A program made the translations under genes and the position numbers. Below, piece after piece: positions 7,480-17,184 of a DNA stretch of 64,000 bases. Below the pieces are notes generated by a model that was not told where the DNA came from, searched no databases, and saw only the letters and a program-made list of their open reading frames with translations. This DNA is from Planctomycetaceae bacterium (GTDB lineage: Bacteria; Planctomycetota; Planctomycetia; Planctomycetales; Planctomycetaceae): contig JANSXP010000012.1 of assembly GCA_024742875.1 (NCBI GenBank), positions 83,180 through 147,179 of the forward strand. Reading direction: 5' to 3'. How positions within the stretch are numbered: the stretch's first letter is position 1; every line of letters begins with the position of its first letter.

Positions 7480-8121
7480 ATGTCCCTGCGAATCATCGGA
7501 GGTCAGTATCGGCGACGGCACTTGAAAACTCCGCACGGCAAAACCACGCGCCCTTACACCGACCGCGTTCGCCAGATTGTCTTTGACCGTCTGGGAGACA
7601 GCGTGGAATCCGCGCGGGTGGCCGACATCTTCAGCGGTGTTGGCACCATGGGTCTGGAAGCACTCAGCCGCGGGGCTGCCTCGTGCGTCTTCATCGAAGG
7701 TGACGCAGATGTTCACGCATCATTAACCGAAAATGTCAGCAAAATTGTCCAGGAGCGGCCAACAGTCTGCTGGAAAACAAGTGTCCACCGAACATCGTTC
7801 AGTCCCAAAAACGCGGACGCCTGTTTGCCCTACGACCTGATCTTCTTCGATCCTCCTTATGTCCAGTGCCCGCTGATGAATGACGGGGGTGTGCTGCAAA
7901 AGTCGATGGATCGCCTGGCAAAAGATCGTGTTTCCACGAACGACGCGCGACTGATTCTGAGAACCCCGTTTCGGTTTGATTTTTGCGAATCCGCGGCCTG
8001 GAAGATCCACGAGTGCTGGCGTATATCGTCAATGAAAATTTATACGCTCAAGAAGTTCCCGCCGCCGTCCAGTGACCAGGACGTCGAAGCGGAGTCAACG
8101 AAGCAGGGAGATGGGGAATGA
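7480..8121 (+). CDS. rsmD: 16S rRNA (guanine966-N2)-methyltransferase RsmD
   Basis: The 213-residue protein matches RsmD, which methylates G966 of 16S rRNA in the assembled 30S subunit using SAM. It begins MSLRIIGGQYRRRHL, has the family motif RPYTDRVRQIVFDRL (24-38), the SAM-binding loop VADIFSGVGTMGLEALSRGA (47-66) and the catalytic DPPY at 124-127. Length is slightly over the usual 180-200 because of an acidic C-terminal tail. Its stop overlaps the htpG start (ATGA), so the two are translationally coupled, an unusual pairing. Confidence 0.92.
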   Translation: MSLRIIGGQYRRRHLKTPHGKTTRPYTDRVRQIVFDRLGDSVESARVADIFSGVGTMGLEALSRGAASCVFIEGDADVHASLTENVSKIVQERPTVCWKTSVHRTSFSPKNADACLPYDLIFFDPPYVQCPLMNDGGVLQKSMDRLAKDRVSTNDARLILRTPFRFDFCESAAWKIHECWRISSMKIYTLKKFPPPSSDQDVEAESTKQGDGE

Positions 8122-10028
8122 CGACCGAAACCGGCAAAGAACAATTCACGTTTCAGGCGGAAATCAGCCGCCTGCTGCACCTGCTTTCCGAGTCGCTCTA
8201 CCAGAACAAAGAGATCACGATTCGAGAGCTGGTCTCCAACGCGTCTGATGCGCTCGATAAACTGCGTCACGCTTCGCTGACCAACTCCGACATCGACGCG
8301 TCCGACCTGTCCATCACGCTGGCCCCGGACAAAGACGAGAACGTCCTGATCATCCGTGACAACGGCGTGGGCATGACGCGGGACGAACTCGTCCAGAACA
8401 TCGGCACCATCGCGCACAGCGGGTCGCTGGAGTTCATTCAGAAACTGCAGCAGTCCGACAACAAGGATGATGTGTCACTGATCGGTCAGTTCGGCGTGGG
8501 ATTCTACTCTTCGTTCATGCTGTCAGAGCGCGTCGAGGTGAGGACCCGCAGCTACACCGAACAGAAGGGCTGGATCTGGGAATCCACCGGTGACGGCTCG
8601 TTCACGATTGCCGAGCCGGAAGCTCCACTGCAGCGGGGTACCGAGATCGTGCTGCATCTGAAGAAGGACCTGGGAGAATTTGCGGACGCCACGCGGCTGA
8701 AGTACATCCTGCGCAAGTACTCCACTTTTGTACCGCATCCCATCAAAGTGGAAGATGAGCACATCAACGACCAGCCGCCCATCTGGGTGGAGCCGAAGTC
8801 CACCGTCACCGAAGAGCAGTATCAGAATTTCTATGAGTACCTGACGCACTTTCCGGGTCAGCAGCCGCTGTGGCATCTGCATCTGACGGCCGACTCTCCG
8901 TTTCAGTTTCACAGCATCCTGTACTGCCCGGATTCCAATCTGGAACGCATGGGGTTTGGTCGATCAGAGCATGGACTGCATTTGTGTGCCAAACGCATTC
9001 TCGTGCAAAACGATAACCGCGACCTGCTGCCCGACTACCTGCGATTTCTGCGGGGCATTGTGGACTCGGCCGACCTGCCGCTGAACGTCTCCCGCGAAGC
9101 TCTGCAGGACAACACCGTGTTTCGCAAGATGAAGAAGGTGCTCACCAAAAAGGTGCTGGATCATCTGGACTCCACCGCCGGCGAAGACGCGGCCGCTTAC
9201 GGCAAATTCTACCGCGAGTTTGGTTCTGTGCTGCGAGAAGGCATTGGCGAAGATTTTGACAACAAAGATCGCCTGGCCAAACTGCTGCGATTCTCCTCCA
9301 GCAACTCCACGGCCGAAGATGGGCTGGCGTCGCTGGCCGGCTACTGCGAACGCAAGCCCGAAGATCAGACGCAGATCTACTTCGCCACGGGCACGGACTC
9401 CGCCGCCGTGCTGCGGGATCCCAACATGGAAGTGTTCCGTGACCGCGGACTGGAAGTGCTGATCCTGACCGATCCTGTGGATGAGTATGTGCTGAACAAT
9501 CTGCAGGCCTTCGATGACTGCGATATCGTTTCCATCGATTCCGCCGATCTGAAGTTACCGGGCGCGGCCGAGGAAAACGAAGACGGAGAAGAAACGGAAG
9601 ACAAGCCGGCCACCAAAGAAGACGATCCGGCCGGATTCGATAAAGTGCTCACGCTGATCCGTGAAGCACTGGGGGATCAGGTGGAAGATGTGCGACGTTC
9701 AGAGCGTCTAACCGAAAGTGCGTGCTGTCTGGTGAACAGCGCGGGCGCCCAAAGCACCACCATGCAGAAGGTCCTGCAGACCAACGTGCCGGACTTCGAG
9801 ATGTCCAAAATGATTCTGGAACTGAATCCCAGTGCCTCGCTGATCGCTCGCCTGTGCGAACTGAGCGTCAACTCGGATAACGATGCTTTTGTGAAAACGT
9901 GCGGCCAGCAGCTGTACTCCAATGCGATGATCATGGCAGGCCTGGCGCCCAACGGCTCGGAAATGGCCGATCGTGTACAGGGATTTATGATGGAACTGGC
10001 CAAAGACCGATCGTCCATTTCCACCTAG
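8118..10028 (+). CDS. htpG: Molecular chaperone HtpG (bacterial Hsp90)
   Basis: A full-length 636-residue Hsp90. The N-terminal GHKL ATPase domain carries [20 protein letters not shown] (about 20-39), the ATP-lid motif [13 protein letters not shown] and the glycine-rich [12 protein letters not shown]. The middle domain includes NVSREALQ. An acidic linker ([19 protein letters not shown]) precedes the C-terminal dimerisation domain. It is a cytoplasmic ATP-dependent chaperone that remodels client proteins, usually with DnaK. It overlaps rsmD by 4 nt. The acidic linker before the C-terminal domain is longer than in E. coli HtpG. Confidence 0.97.
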
Positions 10029-10085
10029 TTCGCTGCTGCTGCGACGTGGCAGCCGCCCCTTCACACGTTTGTTGATGCCGGGACC

Positions 10086-11159
10086 ATGTCGACACTTTTT
10101 CAGACAGACTCGTTTCAGAATCTGCTGAGCCACCTGGCATCGCTGCCGTGTGAGGACTCAAGTGATTTCTGGCCGGCAGCGCAGCTGACCGCAATGGCGC
10201 AGGCGGGCGTCACCACGTGGGACATTCCGCCTGACTTTGCTGGTCTGGATCTGCCACCGGTCGACATGCTGGAAGGTCTGCGACAGCTGGCGTCCGCGTC
10301 TCTGGTGGCCACGTTTGTGCTGACACAGCGGACGGCGGCCGTGCGCCGCATCGCCACGTCAGACAACACGACCGCGCGTCAAACACTGCTGCCGGCTTTG
10401 TGCCGCGGGGACATCTTTGCCACAGTTGGCATTTCCCATCTGACAACCTCCGGCCAGCATCTGGACAAACCACTGGTTGGTGTTCACGAAACGGAAAGCG
10501 GCTTTGAATTGTCCGGTCTGGTCCCGTGGTCAACGGGCGCAACGCAGGCCGACATTCTGGTCACTGGCGGTACACTGGATGACGGACGGCAGATTCTGAC
10601 CGCCATCCCGACCGATCGGAAGGGACTGGCTGTGCAGCCTCCCATGCAGCTGATGGCCATGAACGCCTCCCAAACCGGCGCTGTTCGGCTGGACCGCGTG
10701 CAAATCACGGCAGACGAAGTGCTGCACGGCCCGATTGAACGGGTGATGTCACAGGGAACAGGCGGCGGCGCGGGGTCTCTGGGAACCTCCGCTTTGGCCA
10801 TGGGCGCGGCCGGCGGAACACTGCACGGCATGCGGCATGAAACCGATCGCCGTCCTGAGTTGCTGGAGTACGTGACTCCCCTGCAGCGTGAGCACGATGA
10901 ACTGCTGACTGGTCTGCGACAGGCCATTGCCGGGGAACATCCGCAGGGAGCCAAAGCGGGCGAGCAGATTCGACAGCAGGCCAATTCGCTGGTGATGAGA
11001 TCGGCACAGGCTTGGCTGGCCGCCACGAAAGGGGCGGGGTATGTGGCCGGTCATCCGGCCGAACGAGCGGTCCGCGAAAGCATGTTCTTTCTGGTGTGGT
11101 CCTGCCCGCAGCCGGTCCTGGCCGCCAACCTGCAGGAATTTGCCTGCCCGGTTCGCTAA
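10086..11159 (+). CDS. Acyl-CoA dehydrogenase-like flavoprotein
   Basis: A 357-residue protein with acyl-CoA dehydrogenase architecture: helical N-terminal domain, a middle beta domain with TVGISHLTTSGQ and SGLVPWSTGA (about 115-160), and a helical C-terminal domain ending HPAERAVRESMFFLVWS near the end. The typical reaction would be FAD-dependent alpha,beta-dehydrogenation of an acyl-CoA, but the protein is shorter than canonical enzymes and I could not place the catalytic glutamate with confidence, so substrate and even activity are open. It lies 57 nt after htpG on the same strand. ATG 10086 is the only reasonable start. Confidence 0.72.
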   Translation: MSTLFQTDSFQNLLSHLASLPCEDSSDFWPAAQLTAMAQAGVTTWDIPPDFAGLDLPPVDMLEGLRQLASASLVATFVLTQRTAAVRRIATSDNTTARQTLLPALCRGDIFATVGISHLTTSGQHLDKPLVGVHETESGFELSGLVPWSTGATQADILVTGGTLDDGRQILTAIPTDRKGLAVQPPMQLMAMNASQTGAVRLDRVQITADEVLHGPIERVMSQGTGGGAGSLGTSALAMGAAGGTLHGMRHETDRRPELLEYVTPLQREHDELLTGLRQAIAGEHPQGAKAGEQIRQQANSLVMRSAQAWLAATKGAGYVAGHPAERAVRESMFFLVWSCPQPVLAANLQEFACPVR

Positions 11160-11309
11160 CCGACCGGATCGGCACGCTGCCGCCAGGGCGGATGCCTGAG
11201 TTGCCCGGGGACGCCCCCTGAGTTCCCCTGAAATTCACCTTTTTTTCAGGTCCCCTGTCCGGCTACAGTCTGAGATCGGCTGCACAGAACACACGCAGGA
11301 GACTGGCAG

Positions 11310-12506
11310 ATGGGACGACTGACGGGCGAGATGGATTCCAGTGAACGGCACTTTGGCTCCGGCTGGATCAGCGGCATGCTCAGCGTCATTCTGGGTGTGG
11401 CCGGGCTGTCGACCGTCCTTTGCCTGCTTTATCCGCAACTACTGACGACCGCCGATGCGCGCAGCTATTACAACGTGGGCTGGATTCGCCTGATCGTCCA
11501 CGTCGTGCTCATTGCCGCTTTCGTGCTGGGGCTGCTGAGCGTGACACTGCGGCAGAGCAAATGGCTGGGCGCGGCTGGCATGCTGCTGGTACTGGTCGCA
11601 TCGCTCATGGGCGGGTCGCGCGCGAGCCAGCGACTGGAAGGGCAGTCCGACGTCTATTTGGGGCTGGATTTCTTCCTGCTGAACCTGATTCTGCTGGGCA
11701 CTATTTTCATTCCCATCGAGCGGTTGTTCAAAAAGCGTGACCAGCCGATCTTTCGCGGGGAATGGCGGGAAGACCTGTTCTACTTTTTCATCAGTGCTCT
11801 GTTTGTGCAGGCACTCGCCTATCTGTCACTCACCCCGGCCTTCACGGTTCTGGCCAGCACACAGTGGGCCAGCGGCTTTCGCGAAATGATCGCCAGCCAG
11901 CCGCTGCTGCTGCAGTTTCTGGAGATCATGTTCTTTACGGACCTGGTGCAGTACTGGTTCCATCGCTGCTTTCACGAAATCCCCTGGCTGTGGAAGTTTC
12001 ATGCCGTCCATCACTCAGCGAAACACATGGACTGGCTGGCCGGATCACGCATGCACCTGGTTGAGATTGTTCTGTTAAGAGCGTTCACCACGCTGCCCAT
12101 GTACGTGATGGGATTTGCAGAACCCGCCCTGTACGCCTACATCTTTTTCGTTTATCTGCTGTCCACGTTTGTGCATTCCAACGTGCGATTCCACTTCGGT
12201 TTTTTGCAGCACGTCATTGCCACACCCCGATTCCATCACTGGCATCACGGCATCGAAAAAGAGGCGATCAACGTCAACTACGCCGTCCATTTCCCGCTGC
12301 TCGACCGACTGTTTGGAACCCATCACCTGCCGGGGGACGAATGGCCGGAAGGCTACGGCATCGCCAGCCATCCCGTACCGACAGGATACTGGCGGCAGTT
12401 TCTGTACCCTTTCAGAAAGTCTGTGCCAAAATCGGCTGAGTCTGCTGACTCGTCCGCGTCAAAGTCAGACGATGTTGCCAGTAATGATGAGACGGCATCA
12501 ATGTGA
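11310..12506 (+). CDS. Sterol desaturase/fatty acid hydroxylase family membrane protein
   Basis: A 398-residue polytopic membrane protein with about six to eight hydrophobic helices. The C-terminal half carries the histidine clusters of the fatty acid hydroxylase superfamily (PF04116): HRCFH (about 218-222), HAVHH (about 231-235) and HHWHH (about 309-313), which would bind a di-iron centre for O2-dependent hydroxylation or desaturation of a lipid. The N-terminal 130 residues are an extra set of membrane helices. AGGAG stands 8 nt before the ATG. The C-terminal tail is Ser/Asp-rich and soluble. The lipid substrate cannot be told. It converges with the DUF58 gene. Confidence 0.87.
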   Translation: MGRLTGEMDSSERHFGSGWISGMLSVILGVAGLSTVLCLLYPQLLTTADARSYYNVGWIRLIVHVVLIAAFVLGLLSVTLRQSKWLGAAGMLLVLVASLMGGSRASQRLEGQSDVYLGLDFFLLNLILLGTIFIPIERLFKKRDQPIFRGEWREDLFYFFISALFVQALAYLSLTPAFTVLASTQWASGFREMIASQPLLLQFLEIMFFTDLVQYWFHRCFHEIPWLWKFHAVHHSAKHMDWLAGSRMHLVEIVLLRAFTTLPMYVMGFAEPALYAYIFFVYLLSTFVHSNVRFHFGFLQHVIATPRFHHWHHGIEKEAINVNYAVHFPLLDRLFGTHHLPGDEWPEGYGIASHPVPTGYWRQFLYPFRKSVPKSAESADSSASKSDDVASNDETASM

Positions 12507-12582
12507 CACGGCATCAATGGGGACCGCGCATCGACGTGATGGCTCTGCGGCACGAATGAAGGCGACCATAACAGACGCGGTG

Positions 12583-13944
12583 CTACATCAGATTGCGCAT
12601 CTTGATGGTCAGATACTCATTGATCAGTCGTTCGGTCAGAAGATCGGGAGACGTCTCCACAATCATCACGCCGTTGTCGCGCAGCTGGCGAACCTGTTGT
12701 GACTGACCGGTGAGAATCTGTGCCGCAGCCGCACTGTGAAACGCATCCAGATCCGTTTCCGGAATCTTGTCGGCCATCTCCCGCAGCCCAACATCCTGCA
12801 GCAGCACGCACAGCGGCAGGTAGGGAATCGAACGCAGTTGCAGGCTTTCGCCAATAATCTTCAACTGAGTCTCATCAGTCACAAACGTAATCAGCACCAC
12901 CAGGGCTCGCTTACGCTGCATTTTTCCCAGGTATTCCAGTGCCATACTGTAATCTGCGGCAGCCGTGCTGGCCTGAATGTCGTAGGTGGAACGCAGGATC
13001 GACTGGATGCCAGGTTTGCCGCGAACCGGCCGCACAAACCGCTCAATGCGGTTGGAGAAGGCCAGCAAAGACACATTGTCGCCCTGTCCCAGCGCGATAT
13101 AGCTGAGCATGATGGCCGAATTCAGCGCCCGATCGAGATACGAAATCCCGTCGGTTTCGTTCCGCATGAAGCGGCCGCAGTCCACCATGAACACCACATT
13201 CTGATTGCGTTCGACAGTGAACTCGCGCGTGATCAGTTCCCGCTGGCGTGCGGTGGCCTTCCAGTCGACGTGACGAATTTCATCGCCGTAGCGGTACTCC
13301 CGCAGTCGCTCAAACTCCCGTCCCTGACCTGGCATGCGTGTCATCCGCACGCCGATTTCCGCCAGACGATTGCGACTGGCCATCAGTTCGTAGCGGTACA
13401 CCGCACGAATGTCGGGATAGATTCGCACGGGCGTCTCAAGCGAGCGCACTTCGTGCCGCGTCCACAGTTTGAGCAGAGTGGGAAATCGCAGATGCACGGC
13501 CTGCATCAAAGCCGCTCCGCGCTTGCGGGGGATCACCGTATAGGTGACGGTCGTTTCCTTCCACGGCGGCAGCGTCACCGTTTGCGGCATCCGTTCGGTT
13601 TCACACAGCGAGCCCACGTCATCATGAACGCTGACCTCCAGCGACAGTCGACACCGGCTGCGCAGCAGCAGTTTGGAAGGATTGGGGGTGCCCACGCTCA
13701 GCACGTCAGAGATTTCACGCTCCACCTCCACATCATCGGGCCTGCCACTGATCAAAAGATCGACGCCAGCCACAATCAGCAGGGCAACGTTGCATAACAG
13801 AGCAAGGTCAGCCACGGAACGACCGGACAGATTCACCGCCTGACCACCGGGCAGAAAATTGGGGTAGACGTCTGGCGCCCCGCCAACGAGCAGCGGCGTG
13901 GCCAGCAGCAGCACCAGAAAAATCAGACGGGCAGAGGGAATCAT
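12583..13944 (-). CDS. DUF58 domain protein, partner of MoxR ATPase
   Basis: The 453-residue protein has two N-terminal membrane helices (about 5-22 and 43-62), a beta-rich segment and then the DUF58 core with LREYRYGDEIRHVDWKATAR (about 214-233), followed by a von Willebrand A-like part beginning VVFMVDCGRFM. It is expected to sit in the cytoplasmic membrane and act with the MoxR ATPase encoded just before it (4-nt overlap) in maturing or assembling other proteins. It is the last gene of a seven-gene operon. The MIDAS-like sequence is DCGRFM rather than a classical DxSxS, so metal binding is doubtful. Confidence 0.9.
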   Translation of the reverse strand: MIPSARLIFLVLLLATPLLVGGAPDVYPNFLPGGQAVNLSGRSVADLALLCNVALLIVAGVDLLISGRPDDVEVEREISDVLSVGTPNPSKLLLRSRCRLSLEVSVHDDVGSLCETERMPQTVTLPPWKETTVTYTVIPRKRGAALMQAVHLRFPTLLKLWTRHEVRSLETPVRIYPDIRAVYRYELMASRNRLAEIGVRMTRMPGQGREFERLREYRYGDEIRHVDWKATARQRELITREFTVERNQNVVFMVDCGRFMRNETDGISYLDRALNSAIMLSYIALGQGDNVSLLAFSNRIERFVRPVRGKPGIQSILRSTYDIQASTAAADYSMALEYLGKMQRKRALVVLITFVTDETQLKIIGESLQLRSIPYLPLCVLLQDVGLREMADKIPETDLDAFHSAAAAQILTGQSQQVRQLRDNGVMIVETSPDLLTERLINEYLTIKMRNLM

Positions 13945-14900
13945 GAACGAGGCGCCTCAACACTGTCCATAATCTGACGAATGGTCTCATCGGGCGTGCT
14001 GCCCTCAATCTCCGCTTCCGGCCGCAGACGCAGACGATGCCGCAGCACCCAGGGAGCCAGTTCCTTGATGTCGTCGGGCGTGACAAAGTCGCGATCGCGA
14101 CAGGCGGCCAGCGTGCGGGCAGCGATCAGCATATTCACCCCGGCACGGGGACTGGGGCCCACCGTGACGGATCCCCATGTGCGGGAAGCAGACACGATTT
14201 CCACGATGTACTGCAAAATCTTCTCTTCCACAATGACGCTCTTCACCGCCTCCTGTATGTCGGCCACTTCATGCGCCTGCAGAACGGCTTCCAGCCCAAA
14301 TCCCGACAGCTGTCGCGGGTCTTTGCCGGACGTGTAATGCCGCAGAATGTCCACTTCGTCCGGGACCGGCGGGTAGTCCACCAGCAGCTTGAACATAAAC
14401 CGGTCCACCTGGGCCTCTGGCAGCGGATAAGTGCCTTCATGCTCGATCGGGTTCTGCGTGGCAATCACCAGAAACGGGCGATCCAGAGAATGCGTGGTGC
14501 CATCCACCGTCACCTGCCGCTCCTGCATCACTTCCAGCAGTGACGCCTGAGTTTTGGGTGGCGAGCGGTTGATTTCGTCGGCCAGCAGAATGTTGGTAAA
14601 CACGGGACCACGATTGAATCGAAACTGCTGGTCCTTCATGTCATAGATGCTGTGGCCGGTCAGGTCAGACGGCATCAGGTCGGGGGTGAACTGCACACGA
14701 CTAAAGCCGCAGGACACGGTGTTGGACAGCACGTTGACCAGCAGCGTCTTGCCCAGTCCCGGTGGTCCTTCGATCAGCACGCTGCCTTCGGAAAACAGGG
14801 CGATCAGCACGCCCTCGATCAGTTCCTGCTGACCCACAACGACTTTGCCAATCTGATCGATGGCCCGATTAAAGACGGAAGCAACGTTTGAGAGTTCCAT
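13941..14900 (-). CDS. MoxR family AAA+ ATPase
   Basis: A complete 319-residue MoxR-type AAA+ protein. Walker A is GPPGLGKT at 45-52, Walker B is ILLADEINRSPPKTQ, sensor 1 is ATQNPIEHEGTYPLPEAQ with the MoxR-specific DRF following, and the lid domain ends with LRLRPEAEIEG. MoxR ATPases work as chaperones with vWA/DUF58 proteins to insert cofactors or assemble complexes. Here the partner DUF58 gene overlaps its stop by 4 nt and the DUF4350/DUF4129 membrane genes lie immediately upstream, so the whole set probably acts as one membrane machine. Confidence 0.95.
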   Translation of the reverse strand: MELSNVASVFNRAIDQIGKVVVGQQELIEGVLIALFSEGSVLIEGPPGLGKTLLVNVLSNTVSCGFSRVQFTPDLMPSDLTGHSIYDMKDQQFRFNRGPVFTNILLADEINRSPPKTQASLLEVMQERQVTVDGTTHSLDRPFLVIATQNPIEHEGTYPLPEAQVDRFMFKLLVDYPPVPDEVDILRHYTSGKDPRQLSGFGLEAVLQAHEVADIQEAVKSVIVEEKILQYIVEIVSASRTWGSVTVGPSPRAGVNMLIAARTLAACRDRDFVTPDDIKELAPWVLRHRLRLRPEAEIEGSTPDETIRQIMDSVEAPRS

Positions 14901-14957
14901 GGTTTTCAGATTTCAGTAGGTTGAATGGGCAGTGCGACAGCTGATCGGTGATTCCGC

Positions 14958-16355
14958 TCAGTCGCCTCTGGCGCCAGAGAGTCGTTTCATAACGTCAGAC
15001 AGCTGCCGAATGGCGGTCGCCGCCTGAGGGGGAGTGGTGGACCTTGAGCCGGACAGCCCGATGGCCTGGTCGACCCGTTCACGCACGTCATCGGGCTCGA
15101 GTCCACAGCGTCGCGCGATCAGTTTCGTGTCTTCCAGACGGACGGATGATCCGAACTGTTCCTGAATTCGTGACCGCACATAATCCAGATAACGGGCGAC
15201 CGCTTCGCCACCACTGTGCGTTCGAAAAAACAGGTTGCCCACCGCCGAAGCGCTTTCCGTCAGTGTGCGTCGCTCCGCCGCAGTATCAGGTTCCGCCGGT
15301 CCGAAACGGTGAAAGCCAAACCAGCCAGCCAGTACGGCCAGCAGAATCAGCTGCAGTGTCCCGGATCGCAGGCCGGGATTCATCAGCACACCTGTGCCCC
15401 GATAAGAATCACTGGCGTTCAGGTACTCGGACACCACGATCTTTGTGCCGGCCGGGTCGTCGTGCGTCTCATGCAGCCGCTCTACCAGCCGAACGGCCAG
15501 TTCCGCCTCCCGACGAAACAGCATGGAACGATTGGAAAAAATGTCCGCGCTGGCACAAAGCAGCACATTGCCCAGACCGTAATCCCAGGTGGCGGCCTGT
15601 GGCGTGCCAGCGCCGGTCTGGACCAGCACCGTGGGATCCGTGCGGAAAAACTGAATGCCCGCACGGGTCCGCCATTTCACGGAGCCCTCCACGAGGGGAC
15701 TGCTGGTCTTCAGATCGGCGACCGTCGCCTCAATCGTCTCTTCAAATTCTGTGATCAACTCCGGCTGTGTGCCGTCGCGCGCGATGGCGTCCTGAACGTC
15801 CCTGAGATTGTCGGGCGTATCGTCAGACTCCGCCTTCGATTCCCCCTCCTGCGCGGCCGAAGAGGCGACCTCCGGGGCGTCCTCCTCCTTTTCCGCCTGC
15901 ATCGTCGGGGCAGGGGAGGCCGGAGCGGCCGTCGGGACAACCGTATCTTCCTCGGCGAAATACGTTTCCGTCGTTTCAATCCGCAGGGCAGGAATCCTGC
16001 AGTTGGGGGCCACCCAGTTGGGAGCAAACAGCAGATTGCCTCCTTCGCGGACGAACCGTGTCAGTTCCTCCTGCTCATACTCGTTGGGATAGCGATCCGG
16101 ACTGAGGACAATCAGTGTGCACGGTTCCTCCGGTACCAGGCGGTCTGTCGTGCGTTCGACGGACGGCAGATGACCGGCGTTTGCCAGGGCCTGCAGCGTT
16201 TGAAAAAAGCCCCGCTGGCCGGCAATCGTGCTGCTAAACGTGTCATCCGGCGTTCTGGGCGCACCGGGCAGCCACCAGAACTGCAGCAGCAGCAACAGCA
16301 GCGCCGCAAACAGCCACAGTCGATCAGACTTCAGCAGTCGTTTTTTCGTCTTCAC
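14958..16355 (-). CDS. DUF4350 domain membrane protein
   Basis: The 465-residue protein has an N-terminal helix (about 13-28), a DUF4350-like soluble domain in which a GATase-like fold is expected (VPEEPCTLIVLSPDRYPN, about 78-95, and LTRFVREGGNLLFAP), a long acidic, Ala/Glu-rich insertion, and a second helix near 320-335 followed by a C-terminal cytoplasmic region. GTG 16355 is chosen because AGGAG lies 7 nt upstream; this overlaps the preceding gene by 32 nt. A longer frame upstream lacks similarity. DUF4350 proteins occur regularly between DUF4129 and MoxR genes, as here; their function is unknown. Confidence 0.82.
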   Translation of the reverse strand: MKTKKRLLKSDRLWLFAALLLLLLQFWWLPGAPRTPDDTFSSTIAGQRGFFQTLQALANAGHLPSVERTTDRLVPEEPCTLIVLSPDRYPNEYEQEELTRFVREGGNLLFAPNWVAPNCRIPALRIETTETYFAEEDTVVPTAAPASPAPTMQAEKEEDAPEVASSAAQEGESKAESDDTPDNLRDVQDAIARDGTQPELITEFEETIEATVADLKTSSPLVEGSVKWRTRAGIQFFRTDPTVLVQTGAGTPQAATWDYGLGNVLLCASADIFSNRSMLFRREAELAVRLVERLHETHDDPAGTKIVVSEYLNASDSYRGTGVLMNPGLRSGTLQLILLAVLAGWFGFHRFGPAEPDTAAERRTLTESASAVGNLFFRTHSGGEAVARYLDYVRSRIQEQFGSSVRLEDTKLIARRCGLEPDDVRERVDQAIGLSGSRSTTPPQAATAIRQLSDVMKRLSGARGD

Positions 16356-17184
16356 GGAAAGACTCCTGAAACAGGCGAAGGCAGTTCTCAAAAGAATCGC
16401 GCGTGGCGTCGCGTCGACCAAAATAAATGCGTTCAAACTCACGCGCGGTCTGCTGATAGGCGTCCCGACGTTCCGGCTGGCGCCAGACGGCCCGCACATA
16501 ATCCCGATTCGTCAGTCCCCGTCGAAAACGAATCAGGCCCGCGCGTTCAATCCAGCTCATTCCTCCAATCAGCAGTTCCCGGACGGCCAGCCGATAATTG
16601 CCATCACCGGCCATCTGAATCGCACGCGACTCATAAGTGGAGGCGGCGAGCTCGCCGGGAGGAACCGCCAGGTCCGTCACCCCGTCCAGGTCATCACCAA
16701 ACAGTCCATCCCGATTGAGACGACGCCCGGGGTCAGCACGTCGCACGAGCGTGGCAATGATCCAGATCGTCACCAGAATGAGGGCCGCCAGCCCCATATA
16801 GAGCATGATGGAACCAAAGTTGAACTCCATGCCACCGCCACTGGAGGTTGAGGAGGGTGGTGCGGCCGGCGTGGGCGCAGGGCGGACACGTCGAGGACGA
16901 CTTGTGAACAGCCCGCGAAACAGCCATTCGAAAAAATCGCTGACGGAGGCACCGGCAGACCGCAGACTCTCGAGCAAAAAGCCATCATCTGACATCTGAT
17001 CGGCCGGCAGGTTCTCCAGGACGCGACGACGCACCCCGTTGAAATCCGAGTTTTCCATCACGCGACTGGCGGCGTCCTGAATCTGCTGCGGCGTGAGCCC
17101 GGACTGCGGCACGGCCACGGCGGGCCGCGGCCACACAGTCAGCAGCAGGACGACAAAACTGCCCGAAAGGAAAGCGTGTCTCAT
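16324..17184 (-). CDS. DUF4129 domain protein
   Basis: This 286-residue protein has a signal peptide (MRHAFLSGSFVVLLLTVWP), an outer segment with a Pro/Ser/Gly-rich stretch, one membrane helix at about 165-185, and a cytoplasmic DUF4129 domain (about 205-280) including YRLAVRELLIGGMSWIER and LTNRDYVRAV, ending with an acidic tail. DUF4129 domains are found fused to transglutaminases or beside MoxR/DUF58. The ATG at 17184 overlaps the stop of the previous gene (ATGA), which decides this start over a longer frame. Function is unknown; a scaffold in the membrane complex is inferred from the operon. Confidence 0.84.
   Translation of the reverse strand: MRHAFLSGSFVVLLLTVWPRPAVAVPQSGLTPQQIQDAASRVMENSDFNGVRRRVLENLPADQMSDDGFLLESLRSAGASVSDFFEWLFRGLFTSRPRRVRPAPTPAAPPSSTSSGGGMEFNFGSIMLYMGLAALILVTIWIIATLVRRADPGRRLNRDGLFGDDLDGVTDLAVPPGELAASTYESRAIQMAGDGNYRLAVRELLIGGMSWIERAGLIRFRRGLTNRDYVRAVWRQPERRDAYQQTAREFERIYFGRRDATRDSFENCLRLFQESFREDEKTTAEV
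16363..16367 (-). promoter_or_regulatory. Ribosome binding site that fixes the GTG start of the DUF4350 gene
   Basis: AGGAG on the minus strand, 7 nt before a GTG codon at 16355. It lies inside the end of the DUF4129 gene and supports translation from GTG, giving a 32-nt gene overlap instead of a much longer N-terminus. Confidence 0.7.

Noticed and set aside
12736..13797. 353-codon plus-strand frame opposite the DUF58 gene
   Set aside because: Antisense shadow of the DUF58 reading frame; no ribosome binding site or similarity.
15216..16718. 500-codon plus-strand frame opposite DUF4350/DUF4129
   Set aside because: Low-complexity Arg/Gln-rich translation, antisense to two overlapping, well supported genes.
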